Assembly: GCA_947494645.1 (NCBI GenBank)
Contig: CANLVO010000001.1
Coordinates: 620,001-684,000, forward strand
Source: an uncultured Litoreibacter sp.
GTDB lineage: Bacteria; Pseudomonadota; Alphaproteobacteria; Rhodobacterales; Rhodobacteraceae
Direction: 5' to 3'
Length of the DNA: 64,000 nt
The position numbers were made by a program, and so were the translations under genes. The notes under the pieces are model-generated. The model made no database searches, had not been told where the DNA came from, and saw only the letters and a list, made by a program, of their open reading frames with translations. Below are positions 18,842-28,314 of the stretch, piece by piece. The first letter of the stretch is position 1. Each line of letters starts with the position of its first letter.

Positions 18842-19762
18842 GTGCAAGCGACCTTGAACACTGCAGTCACCTTTGAGGGTGTCGGATTGCATTCCGGCGT
18901 CCCGGTGATCATGACGGTTCGCCCGGCAGGCGAAAACCACGGCATCTGGTTCAAACGCGTCGACGTGACCGACGCCGACCCGATGATCCCTGCGCTTTAC
19001 GACGCGGTCGAGCACAAACCTCTGTGCACCCGTATCGTTAATGCGGCCGGAACTGATGTCACAACAATCGAACATATCATGGCCGCTTTGGTGGGCTGCG
19101 GTGTGCGCAACGCGTTGATCGAAATCGACGGCCCGGAAGTGCCTATCATGGACGGCGCTGCCGGTGAGTTTGTACGCGCCTTTGTCGAGACTGGCGTTAA
19201 GTTGCAAGACGCCCCTCTTTATGCCATCGAAGTGCTGGAGCCCGTCAGTGTCGAGCTGCACGGCGCGGTCGCAACGTTGTCGCCCGCGGGTTCGTTGGAA
19301 ATCGCTTTCGAGATTGATTTTGAGGATGCGGCTATTGGCGCACAATCAAAGACGCTGAACATGGCCAACGGCACATTCGTGCGCGAGCTGTCCGACAGCC
19401 GCACGTTCTGCCGCAAATCCGACATCGACATGATGCATGCCAACGGCCTTGCGCTGGGCGGCACTTATGAAAACGCGGTTGTCGTCGACGGTGACGCAGT
19501 GCTGAGCCCTGGTGGCTTGCGTCACGACGACGAAGCGGTGCGCCACAAGATGCTCGATGCACTGGGTGACTTGTCTTTGGCGGGGGCTCCAATTCTGGGT
19601 CGTTACACTGGTATTCGGGCAGGCCACGCAATGACTAACATGTTGTTGCGAGAGCTTTTTTCCACACCGTCGGCGTATCGTCTGGTAAATTGCACGCATG
19701 AGCAACTGAGCCGTTTGCCAGGTGTTGGCGTCAAGCAAGCGGATCTTGCACTGGTCGCCTGA
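18842..19762 (+). CDS. lpxC: UDP-3-O-acyl-GlcNAc deacetylase LpxC
   Basis: Zinc enzyme for the committed step of lipid A synthesis, in the cytoplasm. With the GTG start at 18842 the protein is 306 residues, the usual size. The first zinc ligand lies in TIEHIMAAL (His78). The second and third lie in HKMLDALGD (His235, Asp239), matching the known Escherichia coli spacing. The start is set by the near-perfect AAGGAGG at 18828. A short GGACA-GCTA-TGTCC inverted repeat lies at 18781-18794 in the upstream region. It follows the ftsZ terminator, so it should have its own promoter. Confidence 0.96.
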   Translation: MQATLNTAVTFEGVGLHSGVPVIMTVRPAGENHGIWFKRVDVTDADPMIPALYDAVEHKPLCTRIVNAAGTDVTTIEHIMAALVGCGVRNALIEIDGPEVPIMDGAAGEFVRAFVETGVKLQDAPLYAIEVLEPVSVELHGAVATLSPAGSLEIAFEIDFEDAAIGAQSKTLNMANGTFVRELSDSRTFCRKSDIDMMHANGLALGGTYENAVVVDGDAVLSPGGLRHDDEAVRHKMLDALGDLSLAGAPILGRYTGIRAGHAMTNMLLRELFSTPSAYRLVNCTHEQLSRLPGVGVKQADLALVA

Positions 19763-19908
19763 TCGGTCTGCACAGGTTCAGCACGTTTTTGTTTTTCAAA
19801 AACCGCACCAAAGACGTTTTGCCTTCCCAACACATGTGTTAGAGCTATGCGAAGGGTCCGACCAAGCCTAGCTATGGTGGACAAAAAGTGCAGGGTTGGC
19901 GGGCTGAT

Positions 19909-20784
19909 ATGCCGAACAGGTCTTTGATCAAAACAGCGATCATGCTGGTGCTTGTAGCAGGCGTTTCCGCATGCGGAACCCGCGATCGCGAGCGCGGCGG
20001 TTTCTTGTCAAACTTCTTTGTTGGCGAGCCAGAAGTGCCGTTGGAAAGCTTTACCGCTGACGAGATTTACCGCCGTGGCGAGGCCGAATTGTCCAAGGGC
20101 GATGTGGACGACGCGGTGCGCCTGTTTGGTGAGGTAGAGCGGCTCTATCCCTACTCCGAATGGGCCAAGCGGGCGCTGATCATGCAGGCCTTTGCCTACC
20201 ATTCGGACCGCGAATACGAGCAGTCGCGTGCGGCGGCGCAGCGGTTCCTTGATTTCTACCCGGCTGACGAAGACACGCCTTATGCCCAGTATTTGCTGGC
20301 CATCAGCTATTACGACCAGATCGATCAGGTGGGCCGCGACCAAGGGCTGACCTTTCAGGCATTGCAGGCGCTGCGCACGGTGATCGAACGCTACCCAGAT
20401 AGTGAATATGCGCGCTCTTCCATCCTGAAATTTGACCTCGCCTTTGACCATCTGGCGGGCAAGGAGATGGAGATTGGCCGTTACTACCTCAAGCGGGGGC
20501 ACTATTCCGCCGGGATCAACCGGTTCCGCGTTGTGGTTGAAGAGTTTCAGACCACGACCCATACCGCAGAGGCATTGCACCGGCTGGTGGAAAGTTATCT
20601 GTCGCTGGGTCTGACGGACGAAGCTCAGACAGCGGCTGCCATTCTGGGGCATAACTACCAATCGAACGACTTCTATCAGGATAGCTTTGATCTGCTGGCC
20701 GGGCGTGGGCTAAAACCTGCCCCTAAAGGGACCGGTTGGTTGGTCGACATTTACCGGCAGGTTATCCGCGGCAAGTGGCTGTGA
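19909..20784 (+). CDS. bamD: outer-membrane assembly lipoprotein BamD
   Basis: Essential partner of BamA in inserting beta-barrel proteins into the outer membrane. The protein starts with a lipoprotein signal peptide (MPNRSLIK, hydrophobic core, then VSAC lipobox, Cys near residue 24). The rest is built of TPR helices typical of BamD (for example ELSKGDVDDAVRLFGEVE and YAQYLLAISYYDQID). The ATG at 19909 is chosen because it gives a compact signal peptide. A GTG at 19888 would add seven residues. It sits between lpxC and recN, a common alphaproteobacterial arrangement. Confidence 0.93.
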   Translation: MPNRSLIKTAIMLVLVAGVSACGTRDRERGGFLSNFFVGEPEVPLESFTADEIYRRGEAELSKGDVDDAVRLFGEVERLYPYSEWAKRALIMQAFAYHSDREYEQSRAAAQRFLDFYPADEDTPYAQYLLAISYYDQIDQVGRDQGLTFQALQALRTVIERYPDSEYARSSILKFDLAFDHLAGKEMEIGRYYLKRGHYSAGINRFRVVVEEFQTTTHTAEALHRLVESYLSLGLTDEAQTAAAILGHNYQSNDFYQDSFDLLAGRGLKPAPKGTGWLVDIYRQVIRGKWL

Positions 20785-20844
20785 GGGTGGCGGGGTGAGC
20801 CCCGCGCCAACTGCGGCCCGAACCACTTAGGGGGTGGGTGTAAC

Positions 20845-22488
20845 ATGCTGCGATCCCTAGATATTTCCGACATGCTGATCATCGATCGACTGGTGCTTGA
20901 GTTTCAGCCCGGGCTGAATGTGCTGACTGGAGAAACAGGTGCGGGCAAGTCGATCCTGCTGGATTCCCTTGGGTTCGTGCTGGGGTGGCGCGGCCGTGCG
21001 GAACTGGTGCGCGCGGGCGCAGAAAAGGGCGAGGTTACGGCTGTGTTTGACCTTGCCAGGGATCACCCGGCCCGGGCCGTTCTGAGCGACGCCGGATTTG
21101 AGGCTGAGGGCGAGCTTATCCTGCGGAGGGTGAACCATCCGGACGGCCGCAAACAGGCTTGGATCAATGACCGCCGCGCCAGTGGCGAGGTGTTGCGGGC
21201 GCTCTCGGATGCGCTGGTCGAATTGCATGGGCAGCATGATGACCGCGGGCTTTTGAACCCTCGTGCCCATCGCATGTTGCTCGACCAGTTTGCGGGTACG
21301 GACTTGGGACCGGTGCGCGCGGCTTGGCAGGCGATGACCGCGGCGCGAAAAGCGTTGCAGGCCGCAGAGGCGGCTTTGGCAAAGATGGGCGCGGAAGAGG
21401 ATTTCCTGCGTCATTCTGTTGAAGAACTGGACGCGTTGTCGCCGGAAGCGGGCGAAGAACCGGAACTGGACACAAGACGCCGAACCATGCAGGCGGGTGA
21501 GCGTATTCGAGAAGATATTAACAAGGGATTACAAGCGCTTGGCGCGTCAGGCGCGGAAGGTATGGCCATTGATGCCGCCCGCTGGCTGGACGGTGTGGCC
21601 GACAAGGCTGACGGGCACTTAAACGCCCCTCTGGCCGCATTAGAGCGGGCAATGAATGAGTTGGGAGAGGCCACACAGGGCGTGGAGGCTGCATTGGACG
21701 CAGTGTCTTTTGACCCGTTCGAGTTGGAGCGGGTGGAGGAGCGGCTCTTTGCGATCCGCGCACTGGCGCGCAAACATGACGTGATGCCGGATGAATTGAC
21801 TGAGCTGGCAATACAATACCGTGCCCGGCTGGACGCGTTGGATGGCGGCGCGGCGGAGATTGAGGGGCTGGAACAAGCGGTGGCCGCCGCTGAGGAAGCC
21901 TACGGCGTTGAGGCCGATGCTTTGCGGGAGGCTCGGACCGAAGCCGCTATACGGCTGGACGCGGCGATGATGGAAGAGTTGGCACCGCTGAAGATGGAAC
22001 GTGCGGTGTTTCGCACCGAGATCACCGACGAGGCCTACGGGCCCGAGGGCCATGACATGGTGGCGTTCACTGTAGCGACGAACCCGGGCACCCCGGCAGG
22101 GCCGCTCAACAAGATCGCCTCGGGTGGCGAGCTGTCGCGCTTTCTTTTGGCACTAAAAGTGTGCCTGACAGGTACCAGCGGTGATGTGACGATGATTTTC
22201 GACGAGATTGACCGAGGCGTCGGCGGGGCGACCGCAGATGCAGTGGGCCGCAGGTTGGGGGCTTTGGCGCAGGGCGGGCAGGTTCTGGTTGTGACGCATT
22301 CCCCGCAAGTGGCAGCCTTGGGTGGTCATCATTGGCGCGTGCAGAAATCAGTGCAGGATGAGGTGACGCTGTCGACTGTGGTGCCGCTTGATGCGGATGC
22401 GCGTGTGGACGAGATCGCACGTATGGTCTCGGGCGACACGGTGACGGATGCGGCACGAGAAGCAGCACGGGCCTTGCTGGGTCGATAG
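20845..22488 (+). CDS. recN: DNA repair protein RecN
   Basis: SMC-like ATPase for double-strand-break repair. The 547-residue protein has a Walker A motif GETGAGKS (29-36), two central coiled-coil arms rich in Ala, Glu and Arg, the ABC signature ASGGELSRF, and a Walker B motif MIFDEIDRGVGG near the C-terminus. A GCGGGG-TGAG-CCCCGC hairpin lies upstream at 20790-20805. I looked for an alphaproteobacterial LexA box (GTTC-N7-GTTC) in the 60-base upstream gap and did not find one. The gene may be read from bamD. Confidence 0.95.
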   Translation: MLRSLDISDMLIIDRLVLEFQPGLNVLTGETGAGKSILLDSLGFVLGWRGRAELVRAGAEKGEVTAVFDLARDHPARAVLSDAGFEAEGELILRRVNHPDGRKQAWINDRRASGEVLRALSDALVELHGQHDDRGLLNPRAHRMLLDQFAGTDLGPVRAAWQAMTAARKALQAAEAALAKMGAEEDFLRHSVEELDALSPEAGEEPELDTRRRTMQAGERIREDINKGLQALGASGAEGMAIDAARWLDGVADKADGHLNAPLAALERAMNELGEATQGVEAALDAVSFDPFELERVEERLFAIRALARKHDVMPDELTELAIQYRARLDALDGGAAEIEGLEQAVAAAEEAYGVEADALREARTEAAIRLDAAMMEELAPLKMERAVFRTEITDEAYGPEGHDMVAFTVATNPGTPAGPLNKIASGGELSRFLLALKVCLTGTSGDVTMIFDEIDRGVGGATADAVGRRLGALAQGGQVLVVTHSPQVAALGGHHWRVQKSVQDEVTLSTVVPLDADARVDEIARMVSGDTVTDAAREAARALLGR

Positions 22489-22496
22489 GGCGGGAT

Positions 22497-22530
22497 GCCT
22501 TCGGCGAGAGTATTTTCAAACCAAATGGAG
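22497..22530 (+). repeat. copy of a dispersed intergenic repeat
   Basis: GCCTTCGGCG (22497-22506) is followed by AGAGTATTTTC and then CCAAATGGAG. It lies nine bases after the recN stop and just before the 3' end of the convergent flavoprotein gene. Confidence 0.5.
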
Positions 22531-22553
22531 ACGCGGGGCCCTTGGCGAAGGGG

Positions 22554-23927
22554 TTAGTTGACCTGCACCATTTTGCCGGGGTTCAGAATGTTTTGTGGGT
22601 CAAAGCTGCGTTTGATGTCGGCCATGACGCCCCATGCGTCGCCGTGTTCGCGGGTCATGTATTTCATCTTGCCCATGCCAACGCCGTGCTCGCCTGTCAC
22701 CGTTCCGCCCATCTTGAGCGCGCGGTCGACCATGCGGTCTGCGAGGCGCTTTGCTTCTGTCAGTTCTTCGGGTTTGTCTGGGTCCATCATCAAGATGGCG
22801 TGGAAATTGCCGTCCCCGACATGGCCCAAGATGGGGCCGGGGATGAAGCTGTCTGCGATGTCAGCCTGGGTCTGGGTGACGGCCTCTGCCAAGCGCGAGA
22901 TGGGCACGCAAATGTCAGTGGACATAGCGGTGCACCCCTTGCGGGAGGCCAGGATGGCATAATAGCCGTCATGGCGCAGCTGCCAGAGCGCGGTGCGATC
23001 TTCGGGCTTGGTGGCCCATTCGAAGTCAGCACCACCGTGATCTGCGACGATCTCGCCGAACCGATTGGCGTCTTCAGCGACTGCAGCAGGCGAGCCGTTA
23101 AATTCAATCAGCAGATGCGGCAGCGCAGGCATGGAGCGGCCGGAATAGGCGTTGAAGGCCTCAGTGGTGGCCGCGTCTACGAACTCGATCCGGGCCATGG
23201 GGAGGCCCATTTGGATGGTTTCCATCACGCAATTCACGGCGCTGTTCATGTCGGGGAAGGCACAGATGCCGGCGGAAATGGCTTCGGGCTGACCTTGCAG
23301 TTTTAGCGTCAACTCGGTGATCAGACCGAGCGTGCCTTCCGAGCCTACAAAGAGATGCGTCAGATCATAGCCGGCAGAGGTTTTGCGTGCGCGTGACCCG
23401 GTACGGATGATGCGGCCATCGGCCAGCACCACCTCAAGGCCCATGACATTGTCGGCCATGGTCCCGTAGCGGACCGTCGTGGTGCCAGAAGCCCGGGTGG
23501 CGGCCATGCCGCCGATAGACGCGTTGGCACCGGGATCCACTGGGAAAAACAGCCCTGTGGCGCGGAGCTCTTCATTCAACGCCATGCGGGTGATGCCGGG
23601 TTGCACGCGGACGTCCATGTCTTCGGCGTTCACCTCCACCATTGCCGCCATGCGGGAGAAATCCACCGTGACCCCGCCTTTGAGCGCGAGCGCGTGGCCC
23701 TCAAGCGAGGTGCCCGTGCCCCATGGGATCACGGGGCAGTCATGCTTGGCACAGATCTTGACCAAAGCACTGACCTCTTCGGTCGTTTCGGGGTAAGCGA
23801 CGGCATCGGGGGGCATCGGGGCGTAATACACTTCTGAGCGGCCATGAATGTCGCGATCGGACTTGGAGGTCGCCAGCCTTTCGCCTAAGAGGGATTGTAG
23901 CTCTGATATGGCGTGTTCGATGGTCAT
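22554..23927 (-). CDS. FAD-linked D-lactate dehydrogenase-type oxidase (GlcD/LDHD family)
   Basis: A 457-residue flavoprotein of the vanillyl-alcohol-oxidase fold. It probably oxidises D-lactate or another D-2-hydroxy acid and passes electrons to the respiratory chain. The N-terminal FAD-binding part has PVIPWGTGTSLEGHA (near 65-79) and GANASIGGMAATRASG (near 132-147). The C-terminal substrate domain ends with EHGVGMGKMKYM and a PGKMV tail, as in cytochrome-type D-lactate dehydrogenases. No signal peptide is seen. It is a lone gene without glcE/glcF partners, which argues for an LDHD-like single-subunit enzyme. The exact substrate cannot be told. Confidence 0.85.
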   Translation of the reverse strand: MTIEHAISELQSLLGERLATSKSDRDIHGRSEVYYAPMPPDAVAYPETTEEVSALVKICAKHDCPVIPWGTGTSLEGHALALKGGVTVDFSRMAAMVEVNAEDMDVRVQPGITRMALNEELRATGLFFPVDPGANASIGGMAATRASGTTTVRYGTMADNVMGLEVVLADGRIIRTGSRARKTSAGYDLTHLFVGSEGTLGLITELTLKLQGQPEAISAGICAFPDMNSAVNCVMETIQMGLPMARIEFVDAATTEAFNAYSGRSMPALPHLLIEFNGSPAAVAEDANRFGEIVADHGGADFEWATKPEDRTALWQLRHDGYYAILASRKGCTAMSTDICVPISRLAEAVTQTQADIADSFIPGPILGHVGDGNFHAILMMDPDKPEELTEAKRLADRMVDRALKMGGTVTGEHGVGMGKMKYMTREHGDAWGVMADIKRSFDPQNILNPGKMVQVN

Positions 23928-23996
23928 GTGTCGGCCTTGTGCGAAATTTCAGGGAGTTTAGGCCAGCCGGCCTCTCAGGGAAAGCGCGAGGCGGGT

Positions 23997-25685
23997 ATGG
24001 CCGAGCCGGAAAAGTCGATGATCGCGGGCCAGATTGGCGACGTGGTGCAGTCCTGCAAAACGGGCTGGCTGGTGCTGCGGCATCGCGGACCTTCCAAACT
24101 GCAATTCTGGTTTATTGCGCTGATGGTTGGCATCGCCGCGGGCGGCGCTGCTGTAGGTTTTCGGATCGCCATTGAGTGGTTGCAGGGCGTGGTCTACGAC
24201 GCCAAAGACGTGCGCAGCCTGCAAGAATTTGTGGCGGATGTGGAATGGTACTTCATCCTGCTCATACCTGTGGCCGGTGGTTTGCTGACTGGCATCGTGC
24301 TGCATCTCTTCACCCCGGACGGGCGGGCGCGGTCTGTGGCCGATGTGATCGAAGGTGCGGCAATGAAGAACGGCCGGGTTGGCATACGTTCCGGGCTGGC
24401 CTCTGCCTTTGCGTCGATGATCACCTTGTCAACGGGCGGCTCGACAGGGCGGGAGGGGCCGGTCGTGCACCTTGCCGCCGTGATATCAAGCTGGGTGTCT
24501 GGGGTGTTGAAAGCTGACGGCATTACAGGACGGGATCTGTTGGGCTGCGCGGTGGCCGCCGCCGTTTCCGCGAGTTTTAACGCACCAATTGCGGGGGCGT
24601 TGTTCGCGCTGGAGGTCGTGCTGCGCCATTTCGCGGTACATGCGTTCGCGCCGATTGTGATTGCGAGCGCTGCAGGCACCGTGATCAGCCGTTTGACCTT
24701 TGGCGACGTAACCGAGTTCTCACTGCCCGCCGGATCTGCGCTAAGCTTTTACCAAGAGCTGCCCGCCTTTTTGATACTGGGGCTGTTATGTGGGCTCGTC
24801 GCTGTCGTGATGATGCGGTTGATCTTTTGGGCCGACACGATGGGTACCGCGTTTCAGAATGCCACTGGCTTGCCGCGCTGGTTGCGGCCTGCAGCGGCAG
24901 GTCTGGTCCTGGGTGCCTTGGCGATCTTCTTTCCGCATATCATCGGTGTTGGGTACGGTACGACCTCAGCCGCGCTGACAGGTGAGTTGTTGTTATACGA
25001 GGCGGTGGTGTTCACGGTCCTAAAAGTTATCGCGGTTGCGGTGACCATGGCTGGACGGATGGGGGGCGGGGTGTTCTCGCCCTCCTTGATGGTGGGCGCG
25101 TTGACGGGGCTGTCCTTTGGGATGATTGCAACCGGGCTTTTTCCCAATGTCTCCGGCGCGGAGACCTTGTACGCCTTGGCGGGCATGGGAGCCGTTGCAG
25201 CTGCGGTTCTGGGCGCGCCGATATCAACCACCTTGATCGTTTTTGAGCTGACCGGTGACTGGCAGACAGGCCTCGCAGTGATGGTGGCGGTTTCCCTGTC
25301 ATCAGCGCTCTCGAGCCGGATGGTGGACCGGTCCTTCTTCCTGACCCAATTGGAGCGGCGTGGCGTGCATTTGGCGGCGGGCCCACAGGCCTATTTGCTT
25401 TCGATGTTTAGGGTCAACAACGTGATGCGCAAGCCCGACCATCCTAAGGCCGCGACGGATGACGCCATTTGGCAGGCGATTGAAGCTGGTTACTTTATTG
25501 ACCCCAACGCCACGTTGGAGGACGCCATGCCAATCTTTGAAGAGACGAACGAACCGTTCTTGCCTGTCGTTACTTTGGGCGCGGAAGGAGAACCGCCCAC
25601 CGTGCTGGGTGCGCTTTTTCAGATGGATGCGCTACGGCAATATAACCGGGCGTTGGCGGCGACTGCGGCGGAAGAGCATTCCTGA
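23997..25685 (+). CDS. CLC-family chloride channel or H+/Cl- exchanger
   Basis: A 562-residue inner-membrane protein with more than ten hydrophobic segments. The CLC selectivity/gating loop is present as GSTGREGP (near residue 145), with the gating glutamate in place, and later as GAPISTTLIVFELTGD. The C-terminal cytoplasmic part (from about residue 480) looks like a partial or divergent CBS domain (LEDAMPIFEETNEPFLPVV). The ATG at 23997 has GAGGCGGGT just before it. An earlier in-frame ATG (23913) would overlap the divergent flavoprotein start and is rejected. The exchanger-or-channel question cannot be settled from sequence alone. Confidence 0.88.
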   Translation: MAEPEKSMIAGQIGDVVQSCKTGWLVLRHRGPSKLQFWFIALMVGIAAGGAAVGFRIAIEWLQGVVYDAKDVRSLQEFVADVEWYFILLIPVAGGLLTGIVLHLFTPDGRARSVADVIEGAAMKNGRVGIRSGLASAFASMITLSTGGSTGREGPVVHLAAVISSWVSGVLKADGITGRDLLGCAVAAAVSASFNAPIAGALFALEVVLRHFAVHAFAPIVIASAAGTVISRLTFGDVTEFSLPAGSALSFYQELPAFLILGLLCGLVAVVMMRLIFWADTMGTAFQNATGLPRWLRPAAAGLVLGALAIFFPHIIGVGYGTTSAALTGELLLYEAVVFTVLKVIAVAVTMAGRMGGGVFSPSLMVGALTGLSFGMIATGLFPNVSGAETLYALAGMGAVAAAVLGAPISTTLIVFELTGDWQTGLAVMVAVSLSSALSSRMVDRSFFLTQLERRGVHLAAGPQAYLLSMFRVNNVMRKPDHPKAATDDAIWQAIEAGYFIDPNATLEDAMPIFEETNEPFLPVVTLGAEGEPPTVLGALFQMDALRQYNRALAATAAEEHS

Positions 25686-25694
25686 TCCATGAGG

Positions 25695-26036
25695 TCAGGT
25701 CGCCTCGACAGTGACTTTCTCAGGATAGAAGGCAAGGTGGCCGGCGATTTGCTCTAGACCGGCTTTGGGGGTCTCATAGGACCATGCCGCATCTGAGATC
25801 GGCCCGCTCTTGGCTTGTAGTGTGTAATAGCTGGCATCGCCTTTATGCGGGCAATGCGTGGACGTTGCGGTTTTGTCGAAAAACGCCATGGCAAGATCTG
25901 CGCGTGGAACGTAGAGCACGGGCGCATAGTCACCTTCCCGCAGTTCGATCACATTGGCGCTTTCACCCAGAACGGCACCGGCGGCGCGGATAGAATACGT
26001 CCCGGTGAGGGCAGTCAATTTGATGTGGTCGGACAT
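25695..26036 (-). CDS. DUF427 domain protein
   Basis: A 113-residue cytoplasmic protein. DUF427 family features are clear: YVPRADLAM near residues 42-50 and THCPHKGDASYY near 60-71, which in the family is HCPxKGxAxYx. Function is not established. The start at 26036 is chosen because GAAGAAGAGG precedes it. Its 3' end lies only nine bases from the convergent CLC gene. Confidence 0.85.
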   Translation of the reverse strand: MSDHIKLTALTGTYSIRAAGAVLGESANVIELREGDYAPVLYVPRADLAMAFFDKTATSTHCPHKGDASYYTLQAKSGPISDAAWSYETPKAGLEQIAGHLAFYPEKVTVEAT

Positions 26037-26148
26037 GGCAGCGGCCTCTTCTTCGTCTGTCGGCTGAATTAGACGCACAACATGACAGGTTTGTGACCCC
26101 GGTGACAAGGACGCAGATGCCGCAGGCGACGTGTGCGGCGCAGCGCGC

Positions 26149-27924
26149 TTAAAGAGGTGCGGTCGCGGCAGTAAGCCAGTCTTGCTCGGCCCCGCTGACA
26201 TCGAGCCGGCGGGCGATCTCTGCATGATAGGTGTCGATCCAGGCACGTTCTTCAGGGCTGAGCAGCTCGGTCATGATTAGGCGGCGATCAATAGGGACCC
26301 ATGTCAGTGTCTCAAAGCTGAGATGATCTCGGTTGTCGCCGAGATCAGGTGCGGGTTGAACCACGATCAGGTTTTCGATGCGAATGCCAAACGCGCCTTC
26401 GCGGTAATAGCCGGGCTCGTTGGACAAAATCATGCCTGCCTTCAATGGCACTTCCGAGATACGGCTGATGCGTTGCGGGCCTTCGTGGACAGAGAGATAT
26501 ACCCCAACGCCGTGGCCGGTGCCATGGTCATAGTCATATCCGTGCCGCCAGAGGGGCGCACGCGCCAACGCGTCAAGGTCTCGACCGGCGAGGCCGCGCG
26601 GGAAGCGCGCCAGCGACACCGCGATCATGCCCTGCAACACCAACGTGAAGCACTTGCGTTGCTCGTCTGTGGGTTGGCCAATGGCGATGGTACGGGTGAT
26701 GTCGGTTGTGCCGTCGACATATTGTCCGCCCGAGTCGACCAGCATCAGGTCGCCGTCTTCGACAACGCGGTTGGTCTCTTCCGTCACGCGGTAATGGACA
26801 ATCGCGCCGTTTGGGCCTGCGCCTGAAATGGTCTCAAAGCTGATATCGCGCAGCGCGTTGGTCTGGGCTCGGAAACCTTCGAGGGTGGTGGCCACGTCAA
26901 TCTCGGTAAAGCTGCCGGGAGCTTGTGCGTCGAGCCAAGCCAGAAAGCGGACCATGGCTTGCGCGTCACGCATATGGGCCTGTCTGGTGCCTGCAATCTC
27001 TGTTTCATTTTTGCAGGCCTTCGGCAGGATGCAAGGGTCATCGGCATAGGCAATATCTGCGGAGCTCAGCGCATGGCTGACTGCGAGCGGGGCGGTTTGC
27101 GGATCGACGCGGACTGTACCGGTGAGCCTCCCAAGGACCTCTGCAAATGCGCCGGGATCATGCTCAGTGATGTCCGGGTCCGCTGGCATGTGCGCCACCT
27201 TGGCACGGTCTATGAAGAGGTCGGTCTGGCCCGTGTCGTGGAAGATGGCAAAACACTGCACGATGGGAATGCGTGGAATGTCGGAGCCTCGGATGTTCAG
27301 CAACCAGCAAATCGAGTCGGGCAAAGTAAGCACGGCTGCAGAGTGGCCTGTGTCTTTCAGCAGTTGGGCAATGCGTTTGCGTTTTTCTGTCGAGCTTTCG
27401 CCAGACAATTCCAGCGGATGCGCTTCCGCTCCCCCCTGGGGCGGGGCGGGTTGGCCCTCCCAAATGGCATCAATTAGATTCTCAGTGGCACGCAGTTTGA
27501 TTTCAGAGCCATCCAATCCGCGTTCGATCTCGTCAATCTGGCCTTTGGTAAAGAGCCAAGGGTCAAAGCCGATAATGCCTGACTTCAGTTGAGATTTGAG
27601 CCACTGGGCGGGTTTGGTCTCTGGCCAATGCACGGGTGCAAAATGGGCAGTGTCGACCTGCTCTTTGACCTGCAATCGGTATCGGCCATCGATGAAAACG
27701 CCTGCAGTTTCTACGAGCGCGATGCAGAACCCCGCCGACCCGGTGAAGCCGGTCAGCCAGGCGAGCCGGTTGTCGCACTCGGCGACGTACTCACCCTGAT
27801 GCGCGTCAGCGCGGGGTATGATGAAGCCATCCAAGCCATCCTGCTGCATTTGTGCGCGCAAGGCCTTGAGCCGGACCGGACCGTCGGCGGGCGAAGTCGT
27901 CTTGGTATATGTCTGAAAACTCAT
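26149..27924 (-). CDS. Xaa-Pro aminopeptidase (aminopeptidase P, M24)
   Basis: Cytoplasmic metallopeptidase that removes N-terminal residues preceding proline. The 591-residue protein is the long, three-domain form: two creatinase-like N-terminal domains, a pita-bread catalytic domain, and a C-terminal cap. The five metal ligands are recognisable: the two aspartates in LVDSGGQYVDGTTD, the histidine in GTGHGVG, and glutamates in SNEPGYY and IRIENL. ATG 27924 gives MSFQTYTK as N-terminus. The next in-frame start upstream (28026) would add 34 unlike residues. It faces the porin gene across a 390-base gap. Confidence 0.93.
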   Translation of the reverse strand: MSFQTYTKTTSPADGPVRLKALRAQMQQDGLDGFIIPRADAHQGEYVAECDNRLAWLTGFTGSAGFCIALVETAGVFIDGRYRLQVKEQVDTAHFAPVHWPETKPAQWLKSQLKSGIIGFDPWLFTKGQIDEIERGLDGSEIKLRATENLIDAIWEGQPAPPQGGAEAHPLELSGESSTEKRKRIAQLLKDTGHSAAVLTLPDSICWLLNIRGSDIPRIPIVQCFAIFHDTGQTDLFIDRAKVAHMPADPDITEHDPGAFAEVLGRLTGTVRVDPQTAPLAVSHALSSADIAYADDPCILPKACKNETEIAGTRQAHMRDAQAMVRFLAWLDAQAPGSFTEIDVATTLEGFRAQTNALRDISFETISGAGPNGAIVHYRVTEETNRVVEDGDLMLVDSGGQYVDGTTDITRTIAIGQPTDEQRKCFTLVLQGMIAVSLARFPRGLAGRDLDALARAPLWRHGYDYDHGTGHGVGVYLSVHEGPQRISRISEVPLKAGMILSNEPGYYREGAFGIRIENLIVVQPAPDLGDNRDHLSFETLTWVPIDRRLIMTELLSPEERAWIDTYHAEIARRLDVSGAEQDWLTAATAPL

Positions 27925-28314
27925 GTTTGCGACGTTGCAGCGGAACGCATTCTTGCGCAAGCCTTCGACGTGGGTGTGTGCGCGCACGATTGCTGAGTCG
28001 TCGACCCACACAGATGCAATCACCAAGATGCGTTAGAATGTCTGGCCAAAGCGCATCCTAAGTGGGGTCCCTCGCGGATGAGGTGGCTCACGCGTCGGTG
28101 TGCGCTCTGCGATCTGTGATCCGGGTTCGCTAGAAAAACAGTGCGTTTTCCGTGGTTTCTGATCCTGCACCGATCACACGTGACATCAATCCATCTCAAT
28201 GGCTCACGGACAGTCTTGGAAAGGTGATGCGTCGCGTTTTGCTTTTGCCACGCGTTCAGCCGGACTGTGAAAAAATGTCGCAGGCCGCGGCATCGCAACG
28301 GAGGAGTGTAAGAG
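27925..28314. other. 390-base divergent gap, no gene seen
   Basis: This gap separates the aminopeptidase P start (-) from the porin start (+) and should contain both promoters. It holds nested inverted repeats at 27970-28009: GTGGGT at 27970 pairs with ACCCAC at 28004, and a GTGCGCGCAC palindrome sits inside at 27978-27987. There is also a TCAC-AC-GTGA inverted repeat at 28174-28183. I could not assign a convincing -35/-10 pair. No open reading frame with a ribosome site was found. Confidence 0.5.

Noticed and set aside
19785-19803. GTTTTTG/CAAAAAC hairpin after lpxC as a terminator
   Set aside because: The arms can pair but are A+T-rich and lack a following T tract, so I do not call it a terminator.
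20785-20844. LexA (SOS) box upstream of recN
   Set aside because: The gap has a single GAAC but not a second one seven bases away, so the GTTC-N7-GTTC pattern is absent.
23913-23996. Upstream ATG for the CLC gene
   Set aside because: It overlaps the divergent flavoprotein start and adds residues with no family match; ATG 23997 has a good ribosome site.
28080-28150. tRNA-like sequence with a GGGTTCG loop in the porin upstream gap
   Set aside because: The loop word is present but the arms of a tRNA cannot be drawn around it.
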